From Clostridia bacterium (GTDB taxonomy: Bacteria; Bacillota; Clostridia; Christensenellales; Aristaeellaceae), in the NCBI GenBank assembly GCA_017938795.1, contig JAGBAV010000010.1, positions 1 to 64,000 of the forward strand: a DNA stretch of 64,000 nt, given 5' to 3'. A model generated the notes under the pieces. The model did not search any database, was not told the origin of the DNA, and saw nothing but the letters and a program-made list of their open reading frames with translations. Positions 1 to 8,456 of this stretch are shown in pieces. Numbering within the stretch: the stretch's first letter is position 1; every line of letters starts with the position of its first letter. The position numbers and the translations under genes were made by a program.

Positions 1-351
1 CTCTACCCGATCATCCTCGTCATTTCCCTGCTCGGCGCGTTCTCCATCAACAAGAACGTGTTCGACGTGGGCGTGTGCGTGGTCTTCGGCGTCGTGGGTT
101 GGCTGATGAACAAGTTTGAGTTCCCGCTCAGCCCGATCCTCCTCGCCCTCATTCTCGGACCGATGTGCGAGCAGAACTTCGTCCGCTTCATGGATCTCAA
201 TGGCGGCAACTTCATGGCCATCACCGGCCATCCGATCGCCATCGGCTTCCTCGTCGTGGCTGTCGGCACCGTTCTCTTCTCCATCTACAATCAGCAGAAG
301 ATCAACAAGCGTGAGGCTGAGGCCAAGCGCGCTGCCAAGGCTGCCAAGTAA
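1..351 (+). CDS. Tripartite tricarboxylate transporter permease, TctA family (C-terminal part)
   Basis: Only the last 116 residues are in the window; the reading frame is open at base 1. The piece has hydrophobic helices, a VFGVVGWLMNKFEFPLSPI segment followed by LALILGPMCEQNF, and a lysine/alanine-rich tail (INKREAEAKRAAKAAK). The 'P..P..L.LILGP..E..F' pattern is typical of the C-terminal half of TctA, the large 12-helix subunit of TTT carboxylate importers, which work with an extracytoplasmic TctC binding protein. The partner genes would lie upstream, outside the window. A strong terminator follows, so this is the last gene of its operon. The substrate cannot be told from this fragment. Confidence 0.8.
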   Translation, partial: LYPIILVISLLGAFSINKNVFDVGVCVVFGVVGWLMNKFEFPLSPILLALILGPMCEQNFVRFMDLNGGNFMAITGHPIAIGFLVVAVGTVLFSIYNQQKINKREAEAKRAAKAAK

Positions 352-362
352 TTCCCGCAAAG

Positions 363-390
363 AAAGCCATCCGAAAGGATGGCTTTTTTC
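363..390 (+). terminator. Rho-independent terminator after the TctA gene
   Basis: A perfect 10-bp stem (AAAGCCATCC / GGATGGCTTT) with a GAAA tetraloop runs into a T-rich tract. It starts 12 bases after the stop codon. Confidence 0.92.
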
Positions 391-410
391 ATTCTTTTTT
401 CAATTTGAGC

Positions 411-446
411 TTGACCTGTACGCAGCGTACGGCCTTATGCTATACT
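411..446 (+). promoter_or_regulatory. MerR-type long-spacer promoter with internal operator
   Basis: A TTGACC -35 box (411-416) is separated by 19 bp from TATGCT (436-441), with an overlapping TATACT at 441-446. A perfect dyad, GTACGC-A-GCGTAC, fills 418-430 inside the spacer. A spacer of 19-20 bp with an operator between the -35 and -10 boxes is the hallmark of MerR-regulated promoters, so the gene just downstream probably controls itself from here. Confidence 0.75.
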
Positions 447-472
447 TATCAACATGAAAGAAGGTGCTGTAC

Positions 473-1342
473 ATGCGTATCAATGAAGCCGCCAGAGAAG
501 TTGGCTGTACACAGCGGGCCATCAAGCATTATGAGGAGAAGGGTCTCCTTCCCCCGGTTTCGCGTTCAGACAACGGATATCGCGATTATTCTGAAGAAGA
601 CCTTCTTACTCTGCACAGGATACAGGCATACACCAAGCTCGGCATTCCGCTGAAGGATATCCGTTCCCTCCTTGCCGGCGAATCCAAGGAACTGCTCAGC
701 GCCATCCTTCAGCAGAAAAAGGAGAAGGCTGAGCAGGATCACGAGCAGATCCTTGCGCTTGAGTCATATCTGGCAGATGAGGATCCGCGGAAGCTGAATG
801 AAGCCATTGATCACGAATCCATTGCACAAGCGATCCGTGCACAGCTGCCTGGGCCATACGGCGCATACATCGCTGATCACTTCGCCCCCTATCTCAGACA
901 CCGCATCACAACACCCGCACAGGAAGATGCGTACCAGCGCATACTTGATTTTTGGGATGACACGCACCTTCGCCTTCCGCTTCTTTATCGCCTGACGATC
1001 AGGCTGCCTCATCCGCCAGTCTCCGCCGCACAGATGGATGCACAGATCCAGTCCATGCTGACGCCGACAGACGAAGAATATGAGCAGATGAAGGCACGTA
1101 CGCTGAGTGCTGTGCGTCTGCGCCGCAATCCTCTGATCCGGTACAGTCCAGCAGAATTGATCAAGCGCAGCATGATGCGCAGCCTGAAGGATTGCGGCTA
1201 CTACGACATCTTTATTCCGGCCATGAAGGATCTGTCGCCCGAATACCGCGCCTATCATGATGCACTCAGGACAATCAATGACAGGCTCTGCCGCGACCTT
1301 GGCCTCTACTACGACGCTGACTTCACACTGAGACTCCGGTAA
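473..1342 (+). CDS. MerR family transcriptional regulator
   Basis: This is a 289-residue regulator. Residues 1-70 form the winged helix-turn-helix typical of MerR proteins: MRINEAAREVG, then RAIKHYEEKGLLPP, then GYRDYSEEDLLTLHRI and a dimerisation helix. The remaining 200 residues are a charged and aromatic effector region that I do not recognise; no Cys metal site or BltR-like pocket is obvious. ATG at 473 is preferred over GTG at 464 because AAGAAGG lies 9 bases before it. The upstream promoter has a MerR-type 19-bp spacer and dyad, which suggests autoregulation. No adjacent target gene on the same strand is seen, so the regulon is unknown. Confidence 0.85.
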   Translation: MRINEAAREVGCTQRAIKHYEEKGLLPPVSRSDNGYRDYSEEDLLTLHRIQAYTKLGIPLKDIRSLLAGESKELLSAILQQKKEKAEQDHEQILALESYLADEDPRKLNEAIDHESIAQAIRAQLPGPYGAYIADHFAPYLRHRITTPAQEDAYQRILDFWDDTHLRLPLLYRLTIRLPHPPVSAAQMDAQIQSMLTPTDEEYEQMKARTLSAVRLRRNPLIRYSPAELIKRSMMRSLKDCGYYDIFIPAMKDLSPEYRAYHDALRTINDRLCRDLGLYYDADFTLRLR

Positions 1343-1443
1343 GCTTCAAATCAGAGAGTTATGCACGCACTCACTTTCATATTGCTTTTCTGTCAACGCT
1401 GTGCCCGCAGCATGACTGTCTGCGCAATTCCAAATTCAATACA

Positions 1444-1477
1444 AAACAGCCGCGGGAGCAATCTCCCGCGGCTGTTT
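1444..1477. terminator. Bidirectional terminator between convergent genes
   Basis: A perfect 15-bp stem (AAACAGCCGCGGGAG and its complement, loop CAAT) separates the converging merR and amino-acid binding protein genes. T-rich sequence follows on the plus strand (TGTTTTTG) and on the minus strand (TTTTG), so it can stop transcription from both sides. Confidence 0.9.
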
Positions 1478-1486
1478 GTTTTTGAA

Positions 1487-2254
1487 TTACTTGTTGAGCA
1501 GGATCTCGTCAACCCACTGCTGATACAGACCCTCGGCGTTGATCTGATCGATCAGCTCCTGAATCTTCGCGGTAAGAGCATCCTCGCCCTTGACGCTGGC
1601 GATGTAGTTGCCGCCCTCGAAATCGAAAGCAAAATCAGCAACCTCGACCTGATCATTCTCAGCAAGAATGCTGTCGTAGACAGTCTTCGGCACAGCCAGA
1701 GCATCCACGCGGCCGCTCATGAGCATGGTCACGCCATCCGGAATGGTGGTCACCGGCTTGAGCTCGGCGCCGGTGAGCTGCTCCTCAACCATGATCGCCT
1801 GGTTGGTCGCGTTCTGCGCGGCGACAACCTTGCCATTGAAGGCCTCAGCGGTGTTGTAGGACGCGCCCTCGCCCTTCTTGACGAGCAGGCCCTGATCACC
1901 CTCGTTCCAGTAGATACCGGTGAGCTCCATGGCGCTGAGGCGATCCTCATCATAGGTCAGGCCAGCGACGACCATATCCACATCGCCCATCTGAACAGCG
2001 GTGAGGCAGGCATCAAAGTTCATCTCCTTGATCTCCAGCTCAACGCCGAGCTGCTCCGCCATCCACTTGACCATCAGCACGTCAGTACCGACGACATTGT
2101 TCTGGTCGTCATAGTACTCGTACGGCGGCCAGTCCGGGCTGGTAGCCACGACGATCTTGCCGGCGGTCATGATGTCGCCGAGACGGTCAGCCATCGCCGC
2201 AGAGCAGGCCATGACCATCACAATCGCAAGAAGAAGCGCAAAGAACTTTTTCAT
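1487..2254 (-). CDS. Amino-acid ABC transporter substrate-binding protein (family 3)
   Basis: A 255-residue exported solute receptor. The signal peptide is MKKFFALLLAIVMVMACSAAMA, and the mature part starts DRLGDIMTAGKIVVATSPDWPPYEY, the classic family-3 opening. Later come LGVELEIKEMNFDACLTAVQMGDVDMVVAGLT and the domain-crossing region expected of polar amino-acid receptors. Cys17 could be a lipoprotein cysteine but the box (VMAC) is poor, so secretion versus lipid anchoring is open. ATG 2254 follows AAGGGGGAA. It is divergent from the permease/ATPase operon that starts at 2505, which probably completes the transporter. The exact amino acid is not predictable. Confidence 0.9.
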   Translation of the reverse strand: MKKFFALLLAIVMVMACSAAMADRLGDIMTAGKIVVATSPDWPPYEYYDDQNNVVGTDVLMVKWMAEQLGVELEIKEMNFDACLTAVQMGDVDMVVAGLTYDEDRLSAMELTGIYWNEGDQGLLVKKGEGASYNTAEAFNGKVVAAQNATNQAIMVEEQLTGAELKPVTTIPDGVTMLMSGRVDALAVPKTVYDSILAENDQVEVADFAFDFEGGNYIASVKGEDALTAKIQELIDQINAEGLYQQWVDEILLNK

Positions 2255-2316
2255 TGTCAGTTCCCCCTTATTGTTTTCATTGCCTTTCCCCAAGGGGGTC
2301 TGGCAATAATAGAGCT

Positions 2317-2345
2317 ATTTTACGACTCCTTGATGCATATGTCAA
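2317..2345 (-). promoter_or_regulatory. Sigma-A promoter for the amino-acid binding protein
   Basis: On the minus strand a perfect TTGACA (2340-2345) lies 17 bp from TAAAAT (2317-2322), about 55 bases before the start codon at 2254. Confidence 0.8.
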
Positions 2346-2428
2346 GTGAATATACTGCATAAAACCCGCCTATATCCAATCGATCATGAATTTTCTTTCA
2401 TAAATACAAAAAAGGTGGCGTTATCCCG

Positions 2429-2457
2429 TTGTTTATTGGAGGAGATTGTGATAGAAT
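2429..2457 (+). promoter_or_regulatory. Sigma-A promoter for the aminotransferase operon
   Basis: TTGTTT (2429-2434), a 17-bp spacer and TAGAAT (2452-2457) lie 47 bases before the ATG at 2505. It faces away from the binding-protein promoter, so both halves of the transporter could share regulation in this interval. Confidence 0.6.
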
Positions 2458-2504
2458 ATCCCCATTGTGCTTACTTTTAAAGTGACCGAAAGGTGTGAAT
2501 AATT

Positions 2505-3686
2505 ATGCCAGAACTGAGCCGGCGCGTACAGACCTTCACCGACTCCGTCATCCGCCGCATGACGCGCATCAGCGATGAGGTTGGCGCCATCAATCTCTCT
2601 CAGGGTTTCCCGGATTTCCCCCCGCCCCATGAAATCACCGACAGGCTCGCGCAGGTCGCGCTCGAGGGGCCGCATCAGTACTCCGTAACCTTCGGTGCGG
2701 AGAACTTCCGCGAGGCGCTCGCCCGCAAGCAGGGCAAGTCCTATGGCCGCAGCATCGATCCGGATACGGAGATCCTTGTGACCTGCGGCGGCACCGAGGC
2801 GATGATGAGCGCAATGATGACCGTCTGCAATCCCGGCGATAAGGTCGTCGTCTTCTCCCCATTCTATGAAAACTACGGCGCGGATGCTATCCTCTCCGGC
2901 GCAGATCCGATCTTTGTCCCGCTCGTTCCTCCGACGTTTGATTTTGACCGCAAGGTTCTTGAGGAAGCCTTCCTTCAGAACCCGAAGGCCATCATCGTCT
3001 GCAATCCTTCCAATCCCTGCGGCAAGGTCTTCACCAAGGAAGAGCTCCTTTTCATCGGCAGTCTGTGCAAAGAGCACGATGCTTACCTGATCACCGATGA
3101 GGTCTATGAGCATATCGTTTTCGCTCCGTATGAGCATGTCTATGCAGGCGCCCTGCCGGAGATTGCCGACCGCGTGATCTGCTGCTCTTCCCTCTCTAAG
3201 ACGTATTCCATCACTGGATGGCGCCTTGGCTATCTCATCGGCCCGGCGGACGTCATTGAGGGCGCCAAGAAGGTGCATGACTTCCTGACCGTCGGCGCTG
3301 CGTCCCCGCTGCAGGAGGCCGCCGTCGTCGGACTCGAATTCCCGCAGAGCTATTATGACGACCTGACCGCCCTCTACACGAAGAAGCGGCAGATCTTCCT
3401 TGACGGGCTCGACCGAATTGGTCTGCGCCACACCGTCCCGCAGGGCTCCTACTTCGTCATGGTGGATATCAGCGACTTCCAGAAGCCGGGCATGATGTTC
3501 CACGGCAAGACCGATATGGAGTTCTGCGAATGGATGATCCGTACCGTCGGCGTTGCCGCTGTGCCGGGCTCCAGCTTCTTCCGTGAGCCGGTCAATCATC
3601 TGATCCGCCTGCACTTCGCCCGCAGCGAAGAAACCCTCCACGAAGCCCTCGACCGCCTGGCTAAAGTGCCTGAACTGCTGAAATAA
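2505..3686 (+). CDS. PLP-dependent aminotransferase, class I/II
   Basis: A 393-residue fold-type I aminotransferase. The N-terminus has INLSQGFPDFPPP, followed by a GGTEAMMSAM cofactor loop, the NPSNPCGK motif, a YLITDEVYEH aspartate site and SSLSKTYSITGWRLGY with the Schiff-base lysine at residue 232. The C-terminal RLHFARSE arginine would bind the substrate carboxylate. It resembles the methionine/kynurenine/aspartate aminotransferase group; the exact amino donor is not readable. ATG 2505 follows AAAGGTG. The next gene begins one base after the stop, so the two are co-transcribed. Placed before an amino-acid importer, it probably feeds imported amino acids into transamination. Confidence 0.9.
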   Translation: MPELSRRVQTFTDSVIRRMTRISDEVGAINLSQGFPDFPPPHEITDRLAQVALEGPHQYSVTFGAENFREALARKQGKSYGRSIDPDTEILVTCGGTEAMMSAMMTVCNPGDKVVVFSPFYENYGADAILSGADPIFVPLVPPTFDFDRKVLEEAFLQNPKAIIVCNPSNPCGKVFTKEELLFIGSLCKEHDAYLITDEVYEHIVFAPYEHVYAGALPEIADRVICCSSLSKTYSITGWRLGYLIGPADVIEGAKKVHDFLTVGAASPLQEAAVVGLEFPQSYYDDLTALYTKKRQIFLDGLDRIGLRHTVPQGSYFVMVDISDFQKPGMMFHGKTDMEFCEWMIRTVGVAAVPGSSFFREPVNHLIRLHFARSEETLHEALDRLAKVPELLK

Positions 3687-3687
3687 T

Positions 3688-4785
3688 ATGTATATCACCG
3701 ATGTTGTTGATCTGCCGCGCTTCCTGATCGGCCGCGGCGTCTATGCCCGTTTCCCCTCTCTCTGCGCCCGGTACGGCAGCACGTTTGCCGTTGTCGGCGG
3801 CGTGACCGCGATGGAAAAGGGCATGCCTGCTCTGCGCGAATCCCTCTCGCAGGACGGCGCGCCCCGGCTGCTGGCTGAACTGCCCTACAGCGGCGCCTGC
3901 ACCTTCGCCGCGATGGAGCGCCTTGCCAAGGCGCTTGCCCCTCTGCATCCCGACTTCCTCGTTGGCATGGGTGGCGGCAAAGCCATCGATACCGCAAAGG
4001 GCGTCGCCGATGCGCTTGGTATCCCGCTCGTGAGCATGCCCACGCTCGTCTCCAACTGTGCGCCGATCACCGCGCTCTCCGTTGTTTACCGCGAGGATGG
4101 GCCGTTTGATCAGTTCCGCTTCTATGACGCCCCGCCTGCGATGACGATCATCGATCTCTGCATCGCAGCCAATGCTCCCGCAGCGTATTTCCGCGCAGGA
4201 ATGGGCGATACGCTGGCAAAGCATCTGGAATCCAGCTTTTCCGCCAGAGGCGATGTTCTCGGCGAAGAGATGGATCATATGTCCCAGATCGCTATTGCAC
4301 TCTCCTCCACCTGCTATGGTCCGATCCTCCAGTACGGCGAGCAGGCGATGGAAGAGGTTCGCGCCTGCACAGCGGGAAGCGCCATGGAAATCTGTGCGCG
4401 CAGCATCATCATCTCAGCCGGTCTCGTCTCCCTGATGGCCAACGACCAGTACAACTGCGCGCTGGCGCATGCCGTCTGTTATGGTCTTCAGCTCTTTCCT
4501 CATGTGGAGGAGCATCGCCTTCACGGCGATCTGGTTGCCTACGGCGCGCTGGTGCAGCTGATGGTCGATGGCCAAACAGAAAAGGCGCAGGAGCTGCGCC
4601 AATTCCTCGTGTCCATCGGCACGGACGTCACGCTCAGGCAGATCGGCGTGCCGCTTGACAGATCTGCGCTGGACGATACGCTCACCGAGGCCACTACCGG
4701 CCCCGATATGGCGCATATCCCCTATCCCATCACCAAGGACATGGTCTACGACGCAATGGCTGCCGTGGAAGCCATGAGCCGGTAA
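3688..4785 (+). CDS. Iron-containing alcohol dehydrogenase family, glycerol-dehydrogenase-like
   Basis: A 365-residue protein of the GldA/iron-ADH superfamily. It has FLVGMGGGKAIDTAKGVAD for NAD(P) binding near residues 90-110 and SMPTLVSNCAPITALSVVY, the glycerol-dehydrogenase version of the PT..GTGSE region. Candidate metal ligands are His261 (LAHAV) and His279 (RLHGD). The substrate is probably a hydroxy or carbonyl compound, but glycerol itself is not assured. The start lies one base after the aminotransferase stop, so translation is likely coupled. The pairing suggests conversion of a transamination product, though this is inference. Confidence 0.85.
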   Translation: MYITDVVDLPRFLIGRGVYARFPSLCARYGSTFAVVGGVTAMEKGMPALRESLSQDGAPRLLAELPYSGACTFAAMERLAKALAPLHPDFLVGMGGGKAIDTAKGVADALGIPLVSMPTLVSNCAPITALSVVYREDGPFDQFRFYDAPPAMTIIDLCIAANAPAAYFRAGMGDTLAKHLESSFSARGDVLGEEMDHMSQIAIALSSTCYGPILQYGEQAMEEVRACTAGSAMEICARSIIISAGLVSLMANDQYNCALAHAVCYGLQLFPHVEEHRLHGDLVAYGALVQLMVDGQTEKAQELRQFLVSIGTDVTLRQIGVPLDRSALDDTLTEATTGPDMAHIPYPITKDMVYDAMAAVEAMSR

Positions 4786-4817
4786 GACATGCACGCTCAT
4801 GTAAAGGAGGTTCTCCC

Positions 4818-5483
4818 TTGCTCGCCAATATCCAGATGGTTCTCAGCCGTTTTGGCATGAACTTTGTCAACGGTCTGGGCACAACGCTCTTCCTCGCTTT
4901 TGTTGCCGTCAGCCTTGGCTGCGTGATCGGCGCGTGCGTCGCCATCATGAGGCTCTCCAGATTCAGGATTCTCAAAATCATCGCCGCCGTGTACACCGAG
5001 ATCGTGCGCGATACGCCGCTCCTTCTGCAGCTGTATTTCTTCTACTTCATGCTGCCGGATATGCTGCCCGCGCTCTCGCTGTCCGATTTTACCTGTATCT
5101 GCGTCGCGCTGGTTTTCAACTCCGGTGCATACATGTCCGAGGTTTTCCGCTCCGGCATCCAGTCCGTTGACCGAGGCCAGACGGAAGCAGCCCGCTCCCT
5201 CGGCCTCTCCGCCAGCCAGACGATGTTCCGCATTATCCTTCCGCAGGCGCTGCGCAACGTCCTGCCCGCCATGTGCAACGAATTTGTCACCGTCACCAAG
5301 GAGACCTCCCTCGCCTCGACCTTCTTCGTCGGCGACCTCATGACCCAGCACAGCATCATCAAGGGCAAGACCTATCTGGTCATCGAGCCGCTCATCATCA
5401 TTGGCGTCATTTACTTCGTCATCACCTTTACCATGAGTAAGCTGATCACCGTTCTGGAAAGGAAGCTGGCCACCGATGAATAA
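4818..5483 (+). CDS. Amino-acid ABC transporter permease (HisM/GlnP family)
   Basis: A 221-residue membrane permease with about five helices. Its cytoplasmic EAA loop reads [24 protein letters not shown], and [14 protein letters not shown] is typical of the polar amino-acid uptake family. The start is TTG at 4818: AGGAGG at 4805-4810 sits 7 bases before it, whereas the first ATG (4836) is 25 bases away from that site. The end overlaps the ATPase gene by 8 bases. It should pair with the ATPase downstream and with the divergent binding protein at 1487-2254 to form a complete importer. Confidence 0.93.
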   Translation: MLANIQMVLSRFGMNFVNGLGTTLFLAFVAVSLGCVIGACVAIMRLSRFRILKIIAAVYTEIVRDTPLLLQLYFFYFMLPDMLPALSLSDFTCICVALVFNSGAYMSEVFRSGIQSVDRGQTEAARSLGLSASQTMFRIILPQALRNVLPAMCNEFVTVTKETSLASTFFVGDLMTQHSIIKGKTYLVIEPLIIIGVIYFVITFTMSKLITVLERKLATDE

Positions 5484-6234
5484 TACCTTTGATTACGCGC
5501 ATGCACCCGAGCTGATCCGCGTAGAGGATCTGCATAAAGATTTTGGCTCCCTCCACGTCCTTACCGGCATTACCGAGACCATCCGCAAGGGCGAGGTCGT
5601 CTCCCTGATCGGCCCGTCCGGCTCCGGCAAGTCCACCTTCCTGCGCTGCCTGAATCTTCTCGAGACCCCGACCCGCGGTCACATCTGGTTCAACGGCGAG
5701 GATATCGCTGCCAAGTCCGTGAACATCGACCTGCATCGCCAGAAAATGGGCATGGTCTTCCAGCACTTCAATATCTTCCCCCACATGTCCGTCATCGAGA
5801 ATATCACCCTCGCGCCCGTCATGCTCAAGAGAATGAGCAAGGACGAGGCCTATGCCAAGGCTGAGGCGCTTCTGGAGCGTGTCGGCCTGTCTGATAAGCG
5901 CGACAACAAGCCTTCCCGTCTCTCCGGCGGCCAGAAGCAGCGTCTTGCGATCGTGCGTGCGCTCGCGATGGAGCCGGAAGTCATGCTCTTTGACGAACCG
6001 ACCTCCGCGCTGGATCCGGAGATGGTCGGCGAGGTGCTTGAGGTTATCAAGGATCTTGCACGCAACAACATGACCTGCGTCATCGTCACGCATGAGATGG
6101 GCTTCGCCCGCGAGGTCTGCAACCGCGTGCTCTTTATGGACGAGGGCGTCATCTGCGAGCAGGGTTCCCCGCATGATCTATTCGATCATCCGCAGAATCC
6201 GCGCACAAAGGATTTCCTGAGCAAAGTGCTGTAA
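5476..6234 (+). CDS. Amino-acid ABC transporter ATP-binding protein (GlnQ family)
   Basis: A 252-residue ABC ATPase with Walker [11 protein letters not shown]-loop region [16 protein letters not shown], signature LSGGQKQR, Walker [15 protein letters not shown] and switch histidine in IVTHEMGF. All catalytic parts are present. The FNLFPHM-type Q-loop and the '[11 protein letters not shown]' stretch are characteristic of the polar amino-acid subfamily. It overlaps the permease gene by 8 bases, indicating translational coupling. Confidence 0.95.
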   Translation: MNNTFDYAHAPELIRVEDLHKDFGSLHVLTGITETIRKGEVVSLIGPSGSGKSTFLRCLNLLETPTRGHIWFNGEDIAAKSVNIDLHRQKMGMVFQHFNIFPHMSVIENITLAPVMLKRMSKDEAYAKAEALLERVGLSDKRDNKPSRLSGGQKQRLAIVRALAMEPEVMLFDEPTSALDPEMVGEVLEVIKDLARNNMTCVIVTHEMGFAREVCNRVLFMDEGVICEQGSPHDLFDHPQNPRTKDFLSKVL

Positions 6235-6248
6235 TCTGCGAGGCTTTG

Positions 6249-7151
6249 ATGATTATTACGCACATCGTCTCTCCGGAGGAGGACGGCATGTCGCTCCACG
6301 CGCTGCTGCGCGGCCCCATGTCGCTCTCCGCCAGACAGACCCGTATGGTCAAACAGCAGGGCGCCGTCACCGTTGACGCTGCGCCCTTTTATTCAAATCA
6401 GCCCGTCCATGCCGGGATGATTGTCCGCGTGCAGATACAGGCATTCGACGGCGAAGAGAATACGCGGATCATGGACGCTGTCCGCGTTGAGTACGAGGAT
6501 GAAGCGCTGCTGATCGTCTTCAAGCCGGCTCTGCTGCAATGCCATCCGTCCCCCTCTGCGCCCCGCGGAAGCGATACGCTGGAGGAACGCGTCAGGCAGT
6601 ATCTCGGCCGGCCTGCGCACCCTGTTCATCGTCTGGATGCAGAGACCTCCGGCCTCGTCCTTTTCGCCAAAGCGCCTTTCGCGCAGGCGCATCTGCAGAA
6701 GCAGATGCAGGACGGTCTCTTCCGGAAAACATATCTTGCATGGGTATACGGCATACCGGAAACGCAGAATGGTCTTATTGACGCGCCTATTGACCGACAG
6801 ACGCCTGATAGCTTCACGCGCGTCGTACGCGAAGATGGGCAGCGCGCCGTCAGCCGCTATCACCTCCTGCGCAGCGTGTCCCTGGGCGGCAGTGATACAG
6901 CCTCTCTGATGGAGCTTTCTCCCCTGACCGGCCGCACCCATCAGCTCCGCGTGCATATGACGCACATCGGTCACCCCCTCCTTGGCGATGCACGGTATTA
7001 TACCAGCGCCTCGAACGCTGCATCCGCCTCGCTCGGGCTGACGCATCACCAGCTCTGCGCCGTGTCTCTGCAATGCGTGCATCCTGTTACGGGCAGTCCT
7101 CTTCATACAACGTGCGCTCCTGTGTTCTCCCCTGCCGCCGAAGCGCTTTAG
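6249..7151 (+). CDS. RluA family pseudouridine synthase
   Basis: A 300-residue RNA pseudouridine synthase. It contains the catalytic motif PVHRLDAETSGLVLFAK with Asp130, then RTHQLRVHMTHIGHPLLGD near the C-terminus, both family signatures. An N-terminal S4-like region (MSLSARQTRMVKQQGAVTVD) resembles the RluD/YlyB arrangement. ATG 6249 is preferred over TTG 6246 because GAGG is 5 bases upstream. It converts uridine to pseudouridine in rRNA or tRNA; the exact site is unknown. It lies 14 bases after the ABC ATPase and probably shares its transcript, although the function is unrelated. Confidence 0.92.
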   Translation: MIITHIVSPEEDGMSLHALLRGPMSLSARQTRMVKQQGAVTVDAAPFYSNQPVHAGMIVRVQIQAFDGEENTRIMDAVRVEYEDEALLIVFKPALLQCHPSPSAPRGSDTLEERVRQYLGRPAHPVHRLDAETSGLVLFAKAPFAQAHLQKQMQDGLFRKTYLAWVYGIPETQNGLIDAPIDRQTPDSFTRVVREDGQRAVSRYHLLRSVSLGGSDTASLMELSPLTGRTHQLRVHMTHIGHPLLGDARYYTSASNAASASLGLTHHQLCAVSLQCVHPVTGSPLHTTCAPVFSPAAEAL

Positions 7152-7166
7152 CCAACCATCATTTCC

Positions 7167-7217
7167 AGATCATGGAACCGCCCGCCACGCGGTTTCCGTG
7201 GTCTGTTTTTTCTTTTT
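7167..7217 (+). terminator. Terminator after the RluA-type gene
   Basis: A stem of about 15 bp (7167-7181 with 7189-7204, including G-U pairs and one bulge) is followed by TTTTTTCTTTTT. It closes the 2505-7151 operon. Confidence 0.88.
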
Positions 7218-7324
7218 ACTATATAGGTTTTTTTCAGCTTTCTCCGCTCGCATCACTTCTGGCAAAACCTTCCATTCTTTATGTTGCAATAATCTTTTCA
7301 CCTCCATCGTCAATTGTGCAGAAG

Positions 7325-7350
7325 TCGCTCAGTAGCGGCCGCTTGAGCGA
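7325..7350 (+). promoter_or_regulatory. Structured leader upstream of the SH3 protein
   Basis: Arms TCGCTCA (7325-7331) and TGAGCGA (7344-7350) enclose the palindrome AGCGGCCGCT. The hairpin ends 13 bases before the ribosome site AGGAGG of the gene at 7378. No clear promoter was identified between the preceding terminator and this gene. Confidence 0.4.
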
Positions 7351-7377
7351 TTTCCAATGACAAAGGAGGCATTTCAC

Positions 7378-8283
7378 ATGCAGAATAACCACAAAAAGGC
7401 GGCATGCGCCGCTATGCTGTGCATGGCGATGGCGACGCCGTTTGCCGGCATCGCAGAGAATGAAACCCGCGTAATCACCTGCGGCACACTGAATCTGCGC
7501 GAGGAAGCGAACACCGATTCCAGAATCCTCGGCAAATATGGCTGGGGTACAGAAGTGCTCGTCAAGGGCCAGAGCGGCGACTGGATGCTGGTCGACGTCG
7601 GCGGCCAGAGCGGCTATATGTACGGCAAGTATCTGGGCAGCGAAGGCGAGGCGAACTCCGTCGCCTATATCAAGACCAATACCCGCGGTCTGAATCTGCG
7701 CAGCGAGCCCAACGGTACAATCCTTGGCTCCTATCCGCGCGGTACTAAGGTCACCGTGCTGTCCACTGACGGCACATGGAGCAAGGTGTCCGTTGGCGGG
7801 ATGACCGGCTACATGTCCGCTCAGTGGCTGAGCGCGAAGAACCCCGGCATCGTCACGCCGCCCTCTACGCCGGTCAGCGGCATGGCTGTCGTCAATAACC
7901 CGCGCGATACGCAGGTACTCTTCCTGCGCAGCGAGCCGTCCGTTTCCAGCGAGGCGCTTGGCTACTACCGCAACGGCAAGCAGGTCAAGCTGCTCGAGAA
8001 ACTGGGTGATTGGTATAGGGTGTCTGTCGACGGCCGTTCCGGCTACATGATGGCCCGATTCCTGAAGGTTACCGAAGACGTCGTCTCCGGCTCCGCCACC
8101 GTGTATAACCCGAACGGCGGCAGCTATGTCAACTTCCGCAAGAGCCCGAGCCTTTCCGCATCTGTGCTGAGCACGGTTCCTGTTGGCACGAAGATCAATG
8201 TAATCGAGAAGACCACTGACTGGACTAAGACGGTGATTGACGGCGTGACCGGCTATATCTCCACCTGGTTCCTGAAGTTCTGA
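7378..8283 (+). CDS. Exported protein with four bacterial SH3 domains
   Basis: A 301-residue secreted protein. The signal peptide is about 25 residues long and ends near TPFAGIAEN. Four SH3b units follow, each with the LNLR/LRSEP start, a 'G..V.VL....W.KV..GG..GYM' core and a linker. Such domains usually bind cell-wall peptides. No amidase, NlpC/P60 or other catalytic domain is attached, so it is probably a wall-binding or sensing protein. ATG 7378 follows AAAGGAGG with 8-base spacing; the in-frame ATG at 7357 lacks a site. It is one of five exported SH3-type proteins in this window. Confidence 0.85.
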   Translation: MQNNHKKAACAAMLCMAMATPFAGIAENETRVITCGTLNLREEANTDSRILGKYGWGTEVLVKGQSGDWMLVDVGGQSGYMYGKYLGSEGEANSVAYIKTNTRGLNLRSEPNGTILGSYPRGTKVTVLSTDGTWSKVSVGGMTGYMSAQWLSAKNPGIVTPPSTPVSGMAVVNNPRDTQVLFLRSEPSVSSEALGYYRNGKQVKLLEKLGDWYRVSVDGRSGYMMARFLKVTEDVVSGSATVYNPNGGSYVNFRKSPSLSASVLSTVPVGTKINVIEKTTDWTKTVIDGVTGYISTWFLKF

Positions 8284-8316
8284 TCCCGCTCCCACCCTCT
8301 CTTCCTTCTCTATTCT

Positions 8317-8398
8317 GCGGGCTGCAGAGCCCGGTCTCATACGGCGATACGCCCTTGGGCTTCGTCCGTGTGCAGCGCCGGCTCCGCAGCCCGCTTTT
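8317..8398 (+). terminator. Long nested hairpin between the SH3 gene and eno
   Basis: Outer arms 8317-8334 and 8378-8394 pair over about 16 bp (GCGGGCTGC and its complement). An inner stem CATACGG/CCGTGTG encloses GCCC/GGGC. TTTTGT follows. It probably ends the SH3 transcript, but the unusual size leaves room for an attenuator before enolase. Confidence 0.6.
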
Positions 8399-8456
8399 GT
8401 ATAGAAGCATGTGCATTGGGCAGAATGATCCAAAACGATTCAGGGAGGAATGACCC

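Noticed and set aside
7152..7377. Sigma-A promoter for the SH3 gene at 7378.
   Set aside because: AT-rich patches exist but no pair of boxes at 16-18 bp spacing was convincing.
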